Assembly: GCA_964489705.1 (NCBI GenBank)
Contig: CAZAZQ010000021.1
Location: 1-43,928, forward strand
Direction: 5' to 3'
Length of the DNA stretch: 43,928 bases
Source of the DNA: CAZAZQ01 sp964489705
GTDB taxonomy: Bacteria; Zixibacteria; MSB-5A5; GN15; FEB-12
Shown here: one piece after another, positions 33,189-41,849 of the stretch
Position numbering within the stretch: position 1 is the first letter of the stretch
Layout: each line of letters begins with the position of its first letter
Made by a program: the position numbers and the translations under genes
The notes under the pieces: model-generated
Told to the model about the DNA's origin: nothing
Database searches by the model: none
What the model saw: the letters and a program-made list of their open reading frames with translations, nothing else

Positions 33189-34333
33189 CAACGACCTATG
33201 ACGTTTCCGGCAATCACCAACCGCTGCACTTCCGAGGTGCCTTCGTAGATTTCCAGCACCCGCTGGTCGCGGTAGAGTTTTTCTATCGTCGAGAACTCAC
33301 CGATGTAACCGTACCCGGCATGGATCTGCATGGCGCGGTCGATGCAGAAGCCCGCCGTTTCCGATGCGTACAGCTTGGCGTGCGCCGCTTCCAACGAGAA
33401 GCGCTCGCCTTTGTCCTGAAGCTGTGCCGCTTTGTACGTCAGGCACCGCGCTGCCTCCAAACGGGTCGACATATCGGCAATCATCCACTGAATCGCTTGC
33501 AGCTTGGCAATCGGTGCGCCGAAAGCAATACGCTTCTTGGCGTACTTGACCGCTTCATCCAAAGCCCGCTGGGCAATTCCGACGCCCTGAGCGGCAACGC
33601 CGATCCGCGCCGAGTCAAGGGTCATCATAGCATAGCGGAAACCTTTTCCGATTTCTCCGAGCAGGTTCTCTTTCGGCACCTTGACATTCTTCAAGATAAT
33701 CCCGCCGGTGGTCGCCGCCCGCATTCCCATCTTGTGCTTGAGAGTACGCGCCTGCCAGCCTTCTTGCTTGGTGTCGTCGACAATCATTGCCGAGAGTTTC
33801 GGCTTATCCTTGATTTTGCAAAAGAGCACGCCTAAATCGGCGACGTCACCGTGCATGATAAAAATCTTCTCGCCGTTGACGACGTAATGGTCGCCTTCTT
33901 CCACCGCTTCCGTCTGCTGGTTGGCGGCATCGGAGCCGGCATTCGGCTCGGTGAGAACAAACGAAGGGATACGCTTTCCGCTGGCACAGTCGGGAACGTA
34001 TTTTTTCTTCTGCTCTTCGCTGCCGAAATTCAAAATCGGGTGGGTCGCCAATTCCCCCACCGCACAGAGCAGCCCCACCGCGGGGTCATGGTAGCAGAGC
34101 TCTTCAATCAAGGTAATGTATTCCAAGTGCGACTTTCCCTTGCCGCCGTATTCTTCCGGCATGGCATAGCCGATAAAACCGGCTTCGCCGATTTTGCGAT
34201 ACAACTCCACCGGAAACTTCCGCGGCTCAGCCATCCTATCCAATTCTTCACTGATGGGGTAAATTTCTTTCTCGGCAAAAGCACGGACTTCGTCTCTTAC
34301 CGCCTGCTGTTTCGGGTCAACATTATACGGCAT
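33188..34333 (-). CDS. Acyl-CoA dehydrogenase (short-chain type)
   Basis: A 381-residue FAD enzyme that introduces the alpha-beta double bond in acyl-CoA and passes electrons to ETF. Seen: FVLTEPNAGSDAANQQ (FAD contact), KMGMRAATTGGIILKNVKVP, the conserved QIHAGYGYIGEF, and the catalytic Glu in IYEGTSEVQR. Its neighbour is an isobutyryl-CoA mutase-type gene, so butyryl-CoA or isobutyryl-CoA is a likely substrate (inference). No ETF or enoyl-CoA hydratase gene is in the window. GGAGG lies 5 nt before the ATG. It is translationally coupled to the MBL gene. Confidence 0.93.
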   Translation of the reverse strand: MPYNVDPKQQAVRDEVRAFAEKEIYPISEELDRMAEPRKFPVELYRKIGEAGFIGYAMPEEYGGKGKSHLEYITLIEELCYHDPAVGLLCAVGELATHPILNFGSEEQKKKYVPDCASGKRIPSFVLTEPNAGSDAANQQTEAVEEGDHYVVNGEKIFIMHGDVADLGVLFCKIKDKPKLSAMIVDDTKQEGWQARTLKHKMGMRAATTGGIILKNVKVPKENLLGEIGKGFRYAMMTLDSARIGVAAQGVGIAQRALDEAVKYAKKRIAFGAPIAKLQAIQWMIADMSTRLEAARCLTYKAAQLQDKGERFSLEAAHAKLYASETAGFCIDRAMQIHAGYGYIGEFSTIEKLYRDQRVLEIYEGTSEVQRLVIAGNVIGR

Positions 34334-34481
34334 GGTTCCTCCATGAGAGCTTATAGGTCTATGTTCATTGTCTTACTTCCATCGTTACCATCGGGGAAGA
34401 AAACTCCTCCCCCTTTTCGAGCGTCCGGCTGTCAAACGAAGAGGCATCTCTCTGTTTTCGTGCCGTCGCCTTCGTTCGTTG

Positions 34482-34901
34482 CTACAACTGCTGCTGTTGC
34501 GCCTTTTTCTTTTCCACCGCTTCTTTCAAAAAAGAAATCGCCGCTTCGGTCGGGGCGCCGGGAGTGAAAATCTTCGCCACGCCCATTTTCTCCAGCTTTT
34601 CCTTGTCGTCTTCGGGGATAATCCCGCCGCCGAAGACAATGATATCCTCGGCGTTTTTCTTTTTCAGTTCTTCAAGGATAGCCGGGAAAAGCGTCATGTG
34701 CGCCCCGGAGAGAATCGACACTCCGATAGCGTCGACGTCTTCCTGTACGGCGGCATCGACAATCATTTGCGGGGTTTGCCGCAAGCCGGTGTAGATGACT
34801 TCCATCCCGGCGTCGCGGAGAGCCGCCGCAATCACTTTAATGCCGCGGTCATGCCCGTCGAGACCGGGCTTAGCCAAGAGAATCCTGATTTTTTCAGCCA
34901 T
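34482..34901 (-). CDS. B12-binding small subunit of acyl-CoA mutase
   Basis: A 139-residue Rossmann-like cobalamin domain. The base-off/His-on motif DGHDRG is at 15-20 (His17 is the lower cobalt ligand), with GVSILSG and FGGGIIPEDD as the other contacts. The C-terminus is a Lys/Gln-rich tail. Stand-alone subunits of this size occur in isobutyryl-CoA mutase (IcmB) and in split methylmalonyl-CoA mutases. It is the only B12 domain in the window, yet two catalytic subunits lack one (26996-28573 and 34961-36658), so it may serve both. It lies 59 bp after the second of these. No strong ribosome binding site is seen. Confidence 0.93.
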   Translation of the reverse strand: MAEKIRILLAKPGLDGHDRGIKVIAAALRDAGMEVIYTGLRQTPQMIVDAAVQEDVDAIGVSILSGAHMTLFPAILEELKKKNAEDIIVFGGGIIPEDDKEKLEKMGVAKIFTPGAPTEAAISFLKEAVEKKKAQQQQL

Positions 34902-34960
34902 AGGTTATATCCGTTTTAGGTTGTTTCCCATTTATCACCATCACGAACGTGTCGATTATC

Positions 34961-36658
34961 TTACGACGGTTGCATGGCGCCGACCGGTTCGACGTACTCG
35001 CCCCACACCTCACGCAATACATCGCACATCTCACCCAACGTCGCGTACGTCTTGCAACACTCGAAAATCGCTTCAAAGGTGTTGCCGTCACCCTCGGCGA
35101 CCTCTTTCAATCTCTTCAGTGACGCTTCCACCGCCGCATTGTCCCGCTCGGCGCGCACTTTCTTGACGAACGCCACCTGCTCCCGCTCGACTTCCGGATC
35201 GATGCGCAAAATCGGGATTTCCAGCTCTTCGTTCTCCATCTGGAATTCGTTGACGCCGACGATAATCCGCTCTTTCTTTTCGATCTCCTGCTGGAACCGG
35301 TACGCCGACTTGGCAATCTCGCGCTGGAAGAAACCTTCTTCGATGCAGTTGATGACGCCGCCGCGGCGCTCGATTTCTTCGAAGTATTTCTCCGTCTCCG
35401 CTTCCATCTGGTCGGTCAGAGCTTCCACGAAGTAGGACCCGGCAAGGGGATCGATGGTATTCGCCACGCCGCTTTCGTAGGCGATAATCTGCTGGGTGCG
35501 CAAAGCGATGGTGACGGCTTTCTCGCTCGGCAGTGCCAATGTCTCGTCCATCGAGTTGGTGTGAAGCGACTGGGTACCGCCCAACACGCCGGAAAGCGCC
35601 TGCAGCGCCACCCGGACAATGTTGTTCTCCGGCTGTTGTGCTGTGAGGGAGCATCCCGCCGTCTGGGTATGGAAACGCAACAGCCAGCTCCGGGGATTCT
35701 TGGCGCCGTATTTCTCTTTCATGCGCTTGGCGTAGATGCGGCGCGCCGCCCGATACTTGGCAATCTCTTCGAAAAAGTCCGAATGGGCGTTGAAGAAGAA
35801 CGACAGGCGCGGGGCAAAATCGTCGACGTTCTGCCCTGCTTCAATCGCCGACTCGATGTACTGAAAGCCGTCGGCAAGCGTAAAGGCAAGCTCCTGCACC
35901 GCCGTGGCGCCTGCTTCTCGAATGTGATAACCGGAAATCGAAATGGTATTCCACTGGGGGACATGCTTGGTGCAAAATTCCATCAGGTCGGTAATCAGAC
36001 GAATAGAGGGACGAGGCGGATAGATGAACTCTTTCTGAGCGATGTATTCTTTCAAAATATCATTCTGGAGCGTCCCGCGTACTTGGTCAAAGGGGACGCC
36101 CTGCTTTTCGGCGACCGCCAAATACATCGCCAGCAGCATCGACGCGGGCGAGTTAATCGTCATCGAGGTCGACACCTTGGAAAGGTCGATGCCGTCGAAG
36201 ATAATCTCCATATCCGCCAACGAGTCCACCGCCACGCCGCATTTGCCCACCTCGCCCAAAGAACGCGGGTGGTCGGAATCGTAGCCCATGAGCGTCGGAA
36301 GGTCGAACGCCGTTGAAAGGCCGGTTCCGCCCTGCTTCAACAGGTACTTGAACCGCTCGTTGGTCTGGCGAGGGGTGCCCATCCCGGCGAACTGGCGCAT
36401 CGTCCAGAGGCGCGTCCTATACATGGTGTGATGGACACCGCGGGTATACGGAAACTCCCCGGGTAAACCGATGTGTTCCCAATAGTAGTTTTCATCCTCG
36501 GCACCTTTGACGGAGTCGGGGGTATACAACTCGTCGATATCCACGCCGGAAATGGTAAAAAAGCGAGGGCGGGACTTCTTGGTGCGGGTTTTGGATGCGG
36601 TTTTATCCCACTCGGCTAAGCGAGTTTTTAAGCTATCAAGAAACTTCTTTGCGAACAT
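34961..36658 (-). CDS. icmA: Isobutyryl-CoA mutase-type large subunit
   Basis: A 565-residue adenosylcobalamin mutase subunit without its own B12 domain. The fold and motifs match the other mutase here (SISGYHIREAGATA, QQPENNIVR, GGTQSLHTNS), but the substrate residues differ. Phe90 (RQFAGM) and Gln208 (IAQKEFIYPP) replace the Tyr and Arg of methylmalonyl-CoA mutase and equal Phe80 and Gln198 of isobutyryl-CoA mutase, so the substrate should carry no carboxylate. The expected reaction is isobutyryl-CoA to n-butyryl-CoA. ATG 36658 with GGAG upstream is chosen; the N-terminal 60 residues are a charged extension. Pivalyl-CoA or related mutases share part of the pattern and are not excluded. Confidence 0.85.
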   Translation of the reverse strand: MFAKKFLDSLKTRLAEWDKTASKTRTKKSRPRFFTISGVDIDELYTPDSVKGAEDENYYWEHIGLPGEFPYTRGVHHTMYRTRLWTMRQFAGMGTPRQTNERFKYLLKQGGTGLSTAFDLPTLMGYDSDHPRSLGEVGKCGVAVDSLADMEIIFDGIDLSKVSTSMTINSPASMLLAMYLAVAEKQGVPFDQVRGTLQNDILKEYIAQKEFIYPPRPSIRLITDLMEFCTKHVPQWNTISISGYHIREAGATAVQELAFTLADGFQYIESAIEAGQNVDDFAPRLSFFFNAHSDFFEEIAKYRAARRIYAKRMKEKYGAKNPRSWLLRFHTQTAGCSLTAQQPENNIVRVALQALSGVLGGTQSLHTNSMDETLALPSEKAVTIALRTQQIIAYESGVANTIDPLAGSYFVEALTDQMEAETEKYFEEIERRGGVINCIEEGFFQREIAKSAYRFQQEIEKKERIIVGVNEFQMENEELEIPILRIDPEVEREQVAFVKKVRAERDNAAVEASLKRLKEVAEGDGNTFEAIFECCKTYATLGEMCDVLREVWGEYVEPVGAMQPS

Positions 36659-36905
36659 ACGTAACTTTCTCCAAATGCTTTTTGGTTTGCCCCCGAAAAT
36701 AATGAAGAACTCACGTAAAATCAAGCCATTAGATACCGCCGTAGCCCAAATTAGCCGACGGTGAGGTATTGCCGCTTATAGCCTTGGCGGGAAATAATCG
36801 GCGCGGGAAAATCCGAGGAGAGCTCGCAAATTTCTCTTTCAAAGCCGCCGCGTTTTCCTTATTTTCATACTGACATCAAGGAAAACTCAAATTGAGGAGA
36901 TACAC

Positions 36906-37991
36906 ATGAAAAAGCTTATCCCCCTTCTGATGGTAGTAATGGCGGCAACGTGGTGGCTTTCCTGCAGTAGTGAGCCGACTTCACCGCCTCCTCCCCCACC
37001 TCCCAGCGAGGTACGCGTCGTTGCCGATACGAATGTGACGGCTCCGACCTTGTCATCGGCTGATGAAGAAGTTTGGTCGGGAGTCACCTCCTACAACGTG
37101 CCGGTCAAGATGAGCAACAACCCGAAACGGACGCCGTCGTATGACGCCTCTATTCCCTCGGAAGTGACGGTACAAGCAATTAAGAAAAACGGGACTCTTT
37201 ACCTTCGCCTCCAATGGGCTGATCCGACGTTCGACGTTTTCCCCGATCACTTTGAAGTGGACTCCATCGGCGGCGGGTTATTGCCGGTTGTTCATTACGG
37301 TCATCACCCCTGCGAGCCGACGTGTGAAGATCAGGTTTTCGTTATGTTTGACGGAATGCCGAATGACGGCTGGGATGTTTGGAACTGGCAAGCCTTTTCC
37401 ACCGCTTGTTGCAACTTGGGGAAGGGCTATTCGTACACCAACTCCGTCCTGACACCCGACGCCGCCGGAACGGCAAGTGATACTTTTCTCATCGAAAATG
37501 TTCCCTTCGGTACCCAACCCACGTACGCCCACAAAGACACCAGCAACTTCACCGGGTATATTCTGTACTTGGAAGATGCCATCCATCACGACACCATCTT
37601 ATACCAAAGAATCGACACCACCTACGTTGGTACGGACACTCTTATCGATACTCTCGACTTCCACTTCTGGCAGACCAGCGGATGGGAAATCGGTCAAAAA
37701 GTCCCCGGCTGGCTGGTCGATTCCAGCTTCGCTTCTCTGAGTGATGCCGAGCGCGGCAGCCGGTGGGATATTCATACCGTCTCGACGTACGATTCCTCAG
37801 CGATTCAATACCGAGTGGTGATGGCACGGGCGTTGAATACGGGATACAGTGACGACCTCGACATGTCGAGCTTGGACTCGGTGGAAGTGAAGATAGGATT
37901 CTACGACAACCAGCGGGAATTTCTGACCGGCAGCTCCAACCGCGGTTTCAGCGACAAATTCCGGATTATCTTACCCCAGTCGACAGAATAG
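36906..37991 (+). CDS. Lipoprotein with ethylbenzene-dehydrogenase-type (heme-binding) domain
   Basis: A 361-residue exported protein. A signal peptide ends at WWLSCSSEP, probably a lipoprotein site although the -3 residue is unusual, followed by a Pro-rich linker. The body resembles the gamma-subunit-like EB_dh domain: strand VTVQAIKKNGTLYLRLQWADPT, then DQVFVMFDG and DVWNWQAF, and late strands VVMARALNTG and IGFYDNQREF. Related domains bind one heme b or c in periplasmic redox complexes. A cysteine pair in HPCEPTCED and ACCNLG could add a disulfide or metal site; no CXXCH motif is present. GAGGAG precedes the ATG. It is a single gene between divergent and convergent neighbours. Confidence 0.65.
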   Translation: MKKLIPLLMVVMAATWWLSCSSEPTSPPPPPPPSEVRVVADTNVTAPTLSSADEEVWSGVTSYNVPVKMSNNPKRTPSYDASIPSEVTVQAIKKNGTLYLRLQWADPTFDVFPDHFEVDSIGGGLLPVVHYGHHPCEPTCEDQVFVMFDGMPNDGWDVWNWQAFSTACCNLGKGYSYTNSVLTPDAAGTASDTFLIENVPFGTQPTYAHKDTSNFTGYILYLEDAIHHDTILYQRIDTTYVGTDTLIDTLDFHFWQTSGWEIGQKVPGWLVDSSFASLSDAERGSRWDIHTVSTYDSSAIQYRVVMARALNTGYSDDLDMSSLDSVEVKIGFYDNQREFLTGSSNRGFSDKFRIILPQSTE

Positions 37992-38004
37992 AAAGTCTTG
38001 ATAT

Positions 38005-38043
38005 CGGGTTTCCTTTCGGATGCGAAGGGAAACCCGTTTTTTT
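38005..38043 (+). terminator. Intrinsic terminator after the EB_dh-type lipoprotein gene
   Basis: CGGGTTTCCTTTCG pairs with CGAAGGGAAACCCG around a 4-nt loop (13 of 14 pairs plus one wobble), followed by seven T. Confidence 0.95.
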
Positions 38044-38064
38044 ATCGCGCTTATTCGTAAGCGA

Positions 38065-40683
38065 CTACACCCCGACCGTCTCGGGTGAAACCGAGGGAAC
38101 GAAATCGCGGTGAGTCGCCTCTTTGTCTATCCAGCGAATCATCTCCAAATCGAAGCGATCGGGCATATCGGGATGATACGGCAGTACCCGCACGGAATAG
38201 CCGAACAAACCGCTCTCGTCACACGGGATATAGCCCTCATACTCGTAGACTCCGTCGGAGCCGGTGTCATTGACACACTTCATGGTTTCAATAGTACTGT
38301 CGGTGATATTCCGGTCGCTGTCGAGCTGTCCGCTATAGATGTGCACGACCACGTCGTCGGGCGTAAGTTCTCCCAGACGGACGTGCGCCGTAACCCGCAG
38401 CGCCATCCCGACTTCGGCGTTCTCGTCGTGTAACCGAGCGCTAAGGATTTGCACCCCGTCCCAATTCGCCTTCACTCGCTGTTTCCATTCCACCAGTTTC
38501 TTTGCCAGCTCAAAGTTGTTTGCCGAGAGCTTCTTCCAGTTGGAATACGCCTTCATATAAAAACGCTCGGTATACTCCCGCACCATCCGGTTAGTATTGA
38601 AAACGGGAGCGAGCTTCATCATCGAGGCTTTTACCTTTGCAATCCATTGGCGGGGTAAACCGTCACCGGTTCTTTCGTAGAAAAGGGGAATGATTTCGTT
38701 TTCCAAGACATCATACAAGTTTTTGCTTTCCACTTCATCCTGATATGCCGGGTCGCTGTATTCTTCCCCGGCGCCGATTGCCCAGCCGGTGTCGGTTTCA
38801 TACCCTTCGCACCACCAGCCGTCCAAGATACTCAGGTTCAACCCGCCGTTGGGGATGACCTTCATCCCGCTGGTGCCGCTTGCTTCCATCGGACGGCGCG
38901 GCGTGTTCAGCCAGACATCCACCCCTTGCACGAGGTAGCGCGCTACGTTGATATCGTAGTTTTCCAAGAAAACAATATGATTGCGCACCCCTTCCTGCCG
39001 CGCAAAGTGAATCAGCTCACGGATAAACTCTTTCCCGGCGTTATCGCGAGGGTGGGCTTTGCCGGCAAAGATGAACTGGATAGGTCTTTCCGGATCGTTC
39101 AGCAGTCTTTTCAACCGCTCGACATCATGTAACAACAAGGTTGCCCGTTTGTACGTCGCAAAGCGACGGGCAAAACCGATAGTCAAAGCGTCCGGGTTCA
39201 ACACTTCATAGGCGGCGTTGATTTCTTTCGAACCGACGCCGCGCCTGCGGAGCTGGTGCACCAAGCACTTACGGGCAAAAGCGACCAAGCGTTCCCGCCG
39301 ACGTTCATGCGCCCGCCAGAGCTCCACGTCGGGAATCCGCTCCACCCGCTGCCAGATGGATTGATCAGCCGGTTTCTTCAGCCAGTTCGGTCCCAAATAC
39401 CGAAGGAGCAACTCCGACATTTCACTGGAAACCCACGAGCGGGTATGAATCCCGTTGGTGACATGCCCGATAGGCACTTCCTGAAGAGGAACGTCCTTCC
39501 ATATCTCGTGCCACATCCGGCGTGAAACATCACCGTGAAGACGGCTGACTCCGTTGGCGTATGCCGTCGTCCGCAACGCCAACAACGCCATATTGAGCGG
39601 CTCGGAGGCATCGCGGGGGTTTTTGCGCCCCAACGCCATGAAAACATCCTTTTGGATGCCGTATTTTTCCAGGTAATTCCCGACGTATTTTTCCACCAGC
39701 GCCGGTTCGAAGGTGTCGATTCCCGCCGGGACGGGTGTATGGGTGGTAAAGATAGTGCCGCTCTTGACGATTTCCAGCGCTTGCTCGGTGGTCAAATTAT
39801 CTTTGCTCTTGCGATGCCTGACCCGCTCCAACGCCATCAAAGCGGCGTGCCCCTCGTTCATGTGGCACACGTGGACATGAATCCCCATTGTGCGCAGCGC
39901 CAACATTCCGCCGACCCCAAGCACCATCTCCTGCCGGATGCGCGTTTCCTGATCGCCGCCGTAGAGTTGGTTGGTAATGCGCCGATCTTCGGGATTGTTC
40001 TGTATCACGTTGGTATCCAGCAGATACAGGGGAATCCGCCCTACCTGCGCCCGCCACACCTGCGCATAGACGGTGCGCCCGGGGAAAGGAATCTCCACCA
40101 GAACCGGAGCGCCGTTTTGATCGAGTTCCAGTTGGACGGGAAGGTTGTAGAAGTCGTTGTCCGGATAGGTCTCTTGCTGCCAGCCGTCGGCGTTGAGATA
40201 CTGTTGGAAATATCCCTGCTGATACAGCAACCCCACCCCGACCAAAGGCAAGCCTAACTCACTGGCGGATTTCAGGTGGTCACCGGCAAGAATCCCCAGT
40301 CCGCCGGAATAAATCGGCAAACATTCCGTCAAGCCGAATTCCATGGAAAAATAAGCGATTTTCGGAGAATCGAAGGTGCCGAACTTGGATTCAAACCAAG
40401 TCGGACCGTTCAAATGCTCCTGCAAGGCATCGTACGCCCGCTGCATATGGTTCATAAATCCGTCGTCATTCACGGCTTGGCTTAGCGTATCCTGCCTGAC
40501 CACCCCCAACATTTTCACTGGATTATGATGGGTGGAATTCCACAAATCCCTGTCCAGTCGGCGGAAAACATCTATTGTCTCGGGATGCCATGTCCAATGG
40601 AGATTATAAGCCAACTCGCTGAGCGTCCGCAGCTCTTCCGGCAAAAAAGCCTTCACCCGAAAAGTGTCGTATGATTTCGGCAT
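38065..40683 (-). CDS. glgP: Alpha-glucan (glycogen) phosphorylase
   Basis: An 872-residue GT35 enzyme that releases glucose 1-phosphate from glycogen or maltodextrin with PLP. The N-terminal 110 residues (LAYNLHWTWHPE) are the domain found in the shorter, ancient-type phosphorylases. YFSMEFGLTECLPIYSGGLG lies in the sugar-binding half. The PLP Lys is in RRPMEASGTSGMK, next to NGGLNLSILDGWW. The last 150 residues form a beta-rich C-terminal domain. Full length. It is divergent from fba and pgi, with which it forms a logical set for feeding storage glucan into glycolysis; phosphoglucomutase is not in the window. The motif CCGATAAG lies on its strand about 63 nt upstream. Confidence 0.94.
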   Translation of the reverse strand: MPKSYDTFRVKAFLPEELRTLSELAYNLHWTWHPETIDVFRRLDRDLWNSTHHNPVKMLGVVRQDTLSQAVNDDGFMNHMQRAYDALQEHLNGPTWFESKFGTFDSPKIAYFSMEFGLTECLPIYSGGLGILAGDHLKSASELGLPLVGVGLLYQQGYFQQYLNADGWQQETYPDNDFYNLPVQLELDQNGAPVLVEIPFPGRTVYAQVWRAQVGRIPLYLLDTNVIQNNPEDRRITNQLYGGDQETRIRQEMVLGVGGMLALRTMGIHVHVCHMNEGHAALMALERVRHRKSKDNLTTEQALEIVKSGTIFTTHTPVPAGIDTFEPALVEKYVGNYLEKYGIQKDVFMALGRKNPRDASEPLNMALLALRTTAYANGVSRLHGDVSRRMWHEIWKDVPLQEVPIGHVTNGIHTRSWVSSEMSELLLRYLGPNWLKKPADQSIWQRVERIPDVELWRAHERRRERLVAFARKCLVHQLRRRGVGSKEINAAYEVLNPDALTIGFARRFATYKRATLLLHDVERLKRLLNDPERPIQFIFAGKAHPRDNAGKEFIRELIHFARQEGVRNHIVFLENYDINVARYLVQGVDVWLNTPRRPMEASGTSGMKVIPNGGLNLSILDGWWCEGYETDTGWAIGAGEEYSDPAYQDEVESKNLYDVLENEIIPLFYERTGDGLPRQWIAKVKASMMKLAPVFNTNRMVREYTERFYMKAYSNWKKLSANNFELAKKLVEWKQRVKANWDGVQILSARLHDENAEVGMALRVTAHVRLGELTPDDVVVHIYSGQLDSDRNITDSTIETMKCVNDTGSDGVYEYEGYIPCDESGLFGYSVRVLPYHPDMPDRFDLEMIRWIDKEATHRDFVPSVSPETVGV

Positions 40684-40877
40684 ATTCTTATCCCCCGGTT
40701 TTTAGAGGTGTCATTTTTTCGGCAATATACTGCTCCTTCCTATTCTTATCGGTCACTGAAAAGGGATTGTCCACTCATGGAGAAAATTCCTCAAGCCGCC
40801 GATAAAGATAAAAGAGTAAATGTATAGTGAGAGGTAGATTTTTTTATTTTGCCGTCTAAAAAGAAATGGGGGATAGT

Positions 40878-41849
40878 ATGCCTTTGGTTCCATTACATGA
40901 GGTCTATGCCGACGCCAACAAAAAGTATTACGCCATAGGTCAATTCAACGTCAGCAATCTTGAGTTCACCCAAGCCGTTCTCGAAGCGGCGGAAGAGTTG
41001 CGCTCTCCCGTTATTCTCGGCGCTTCGACCAGTGCGCTCTCGTATGCCGGGGTCGCCAACCTGGCACAAATAGTCAAAACGATGGCGGCACCTCTTTCGA
41101 TTCCGGTGGCGCTGCATCTCGACCACGGTCCTTCTTTCGATGATGTCCGCCCCTGCATCGAGGCGGGATTTACCTCGGTGATGATTGACGGCTCGCATTT
41201 CCCGCTTGAAGAAAATATCAAAATTACCCGCGAGGTCGTCGAGTATGCTCACCGCTTCAACGTGACGGTGGAAGCGGAACTGGGGAGATTGGGCGGCATC
41301 GAAGACAATGTCAAAGTCGACGCCCGCGATGCCTTCTTGACCGACCCGGATGAGGCGGAGCGGTTCGTGGCGGAAACCGGCTGCGATGCTTTGGCAATCG
41401 CTGTCGGCACCAGCCACGGCGCGTACAAGTTCAAGGAAGAAGCCAAACTCGACTTCGACCGCATCAAAACCATCAAAAAACGACTGGGGATTCCTTTGGT
41501 TCTCCACGGTGCCAGCGGCGTGCCGCAGGCACTCATCGAAAAACTGACCGCCTTTGGGGGAAAGATAAGCAACGCCAAGGGCGTGCCGGATGACGCCTAT
41601 CGTCAGGCGATTGAAAGCGGTATCAACAAGATTAACATCGATACCGACCTTCGCCTGGCTTTTACCGCCGCCGTTCGACAAATCCTTACCGAAAAGCCTG
41701 AGCTGTTCGACCCGAGAAAAATTCTCGGTTTCGGGCGCCAAGCGATCAAAGAAATTGTAAAACAAAAGATAGAAGTATTCAATAGCGCCGACAAAGCACC
41801 GGCAATTCAAACGACGGAAAGGGAAGCCCATGCCGCTTACGTCTCGTGA
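40878..41849 (+). CDS. fba: Class II fructose-bisphosphate aldolase
   Basis: A 323-residue zinc aldolase cleaving fructose 1,6-bisphosphate to DHAP and glyceraldehyde 3-phosphate. Zinc and catalytic residues are visible in ALHLDHGPSFDD, MIDGSHFPLEENI, GTSHGAYK and LHGASGVP, and the phosphate loop in INIDTDLRLAFT. ATG 40878 is chosen because GGGG lies 6 nt upstream; ATG 40866 is in frame and adds four residues. The tagatose-bisphosphate aldolase branch is similar, but the pgi partner favours glycolysis or gluconeogenesis. The gene overlaps pgi by 20 bp. Confidence 0.92.
   Translation: MPLVPLHEVYADANKKYYAIGQFNVSNLEFTQAVLEAAEELRSPVILGASTSALSYAGVANLAQIVKTMAAPLSIPVALHLDHGPSFDDVRPCIEAGFTSVMIDGSHFPLEENIKITREVVEYAHRFNVTVEAELGRLGGIEDNVKVDARDAFLTDPDEAERFVAETGCDALAIAVGTSHGAYKFKEEAKLDFDRIKTIKKRLGIPLVLHGASGVPQALIEKLTAFGGKISNAKGVPDDAYRQAIESGINKINIDTDLRLAFTAAVRQILTEKPELFDPRKILGFGRQAIKEIVKQKIEVFNSADKAPAIQTTEREAHAAYVS

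Noticed and set aside
40798..40805. GCCGATAA as a sigma-28 promoter for fba
   Set aside because: There is no TAAA at 14-16 bp upstream.
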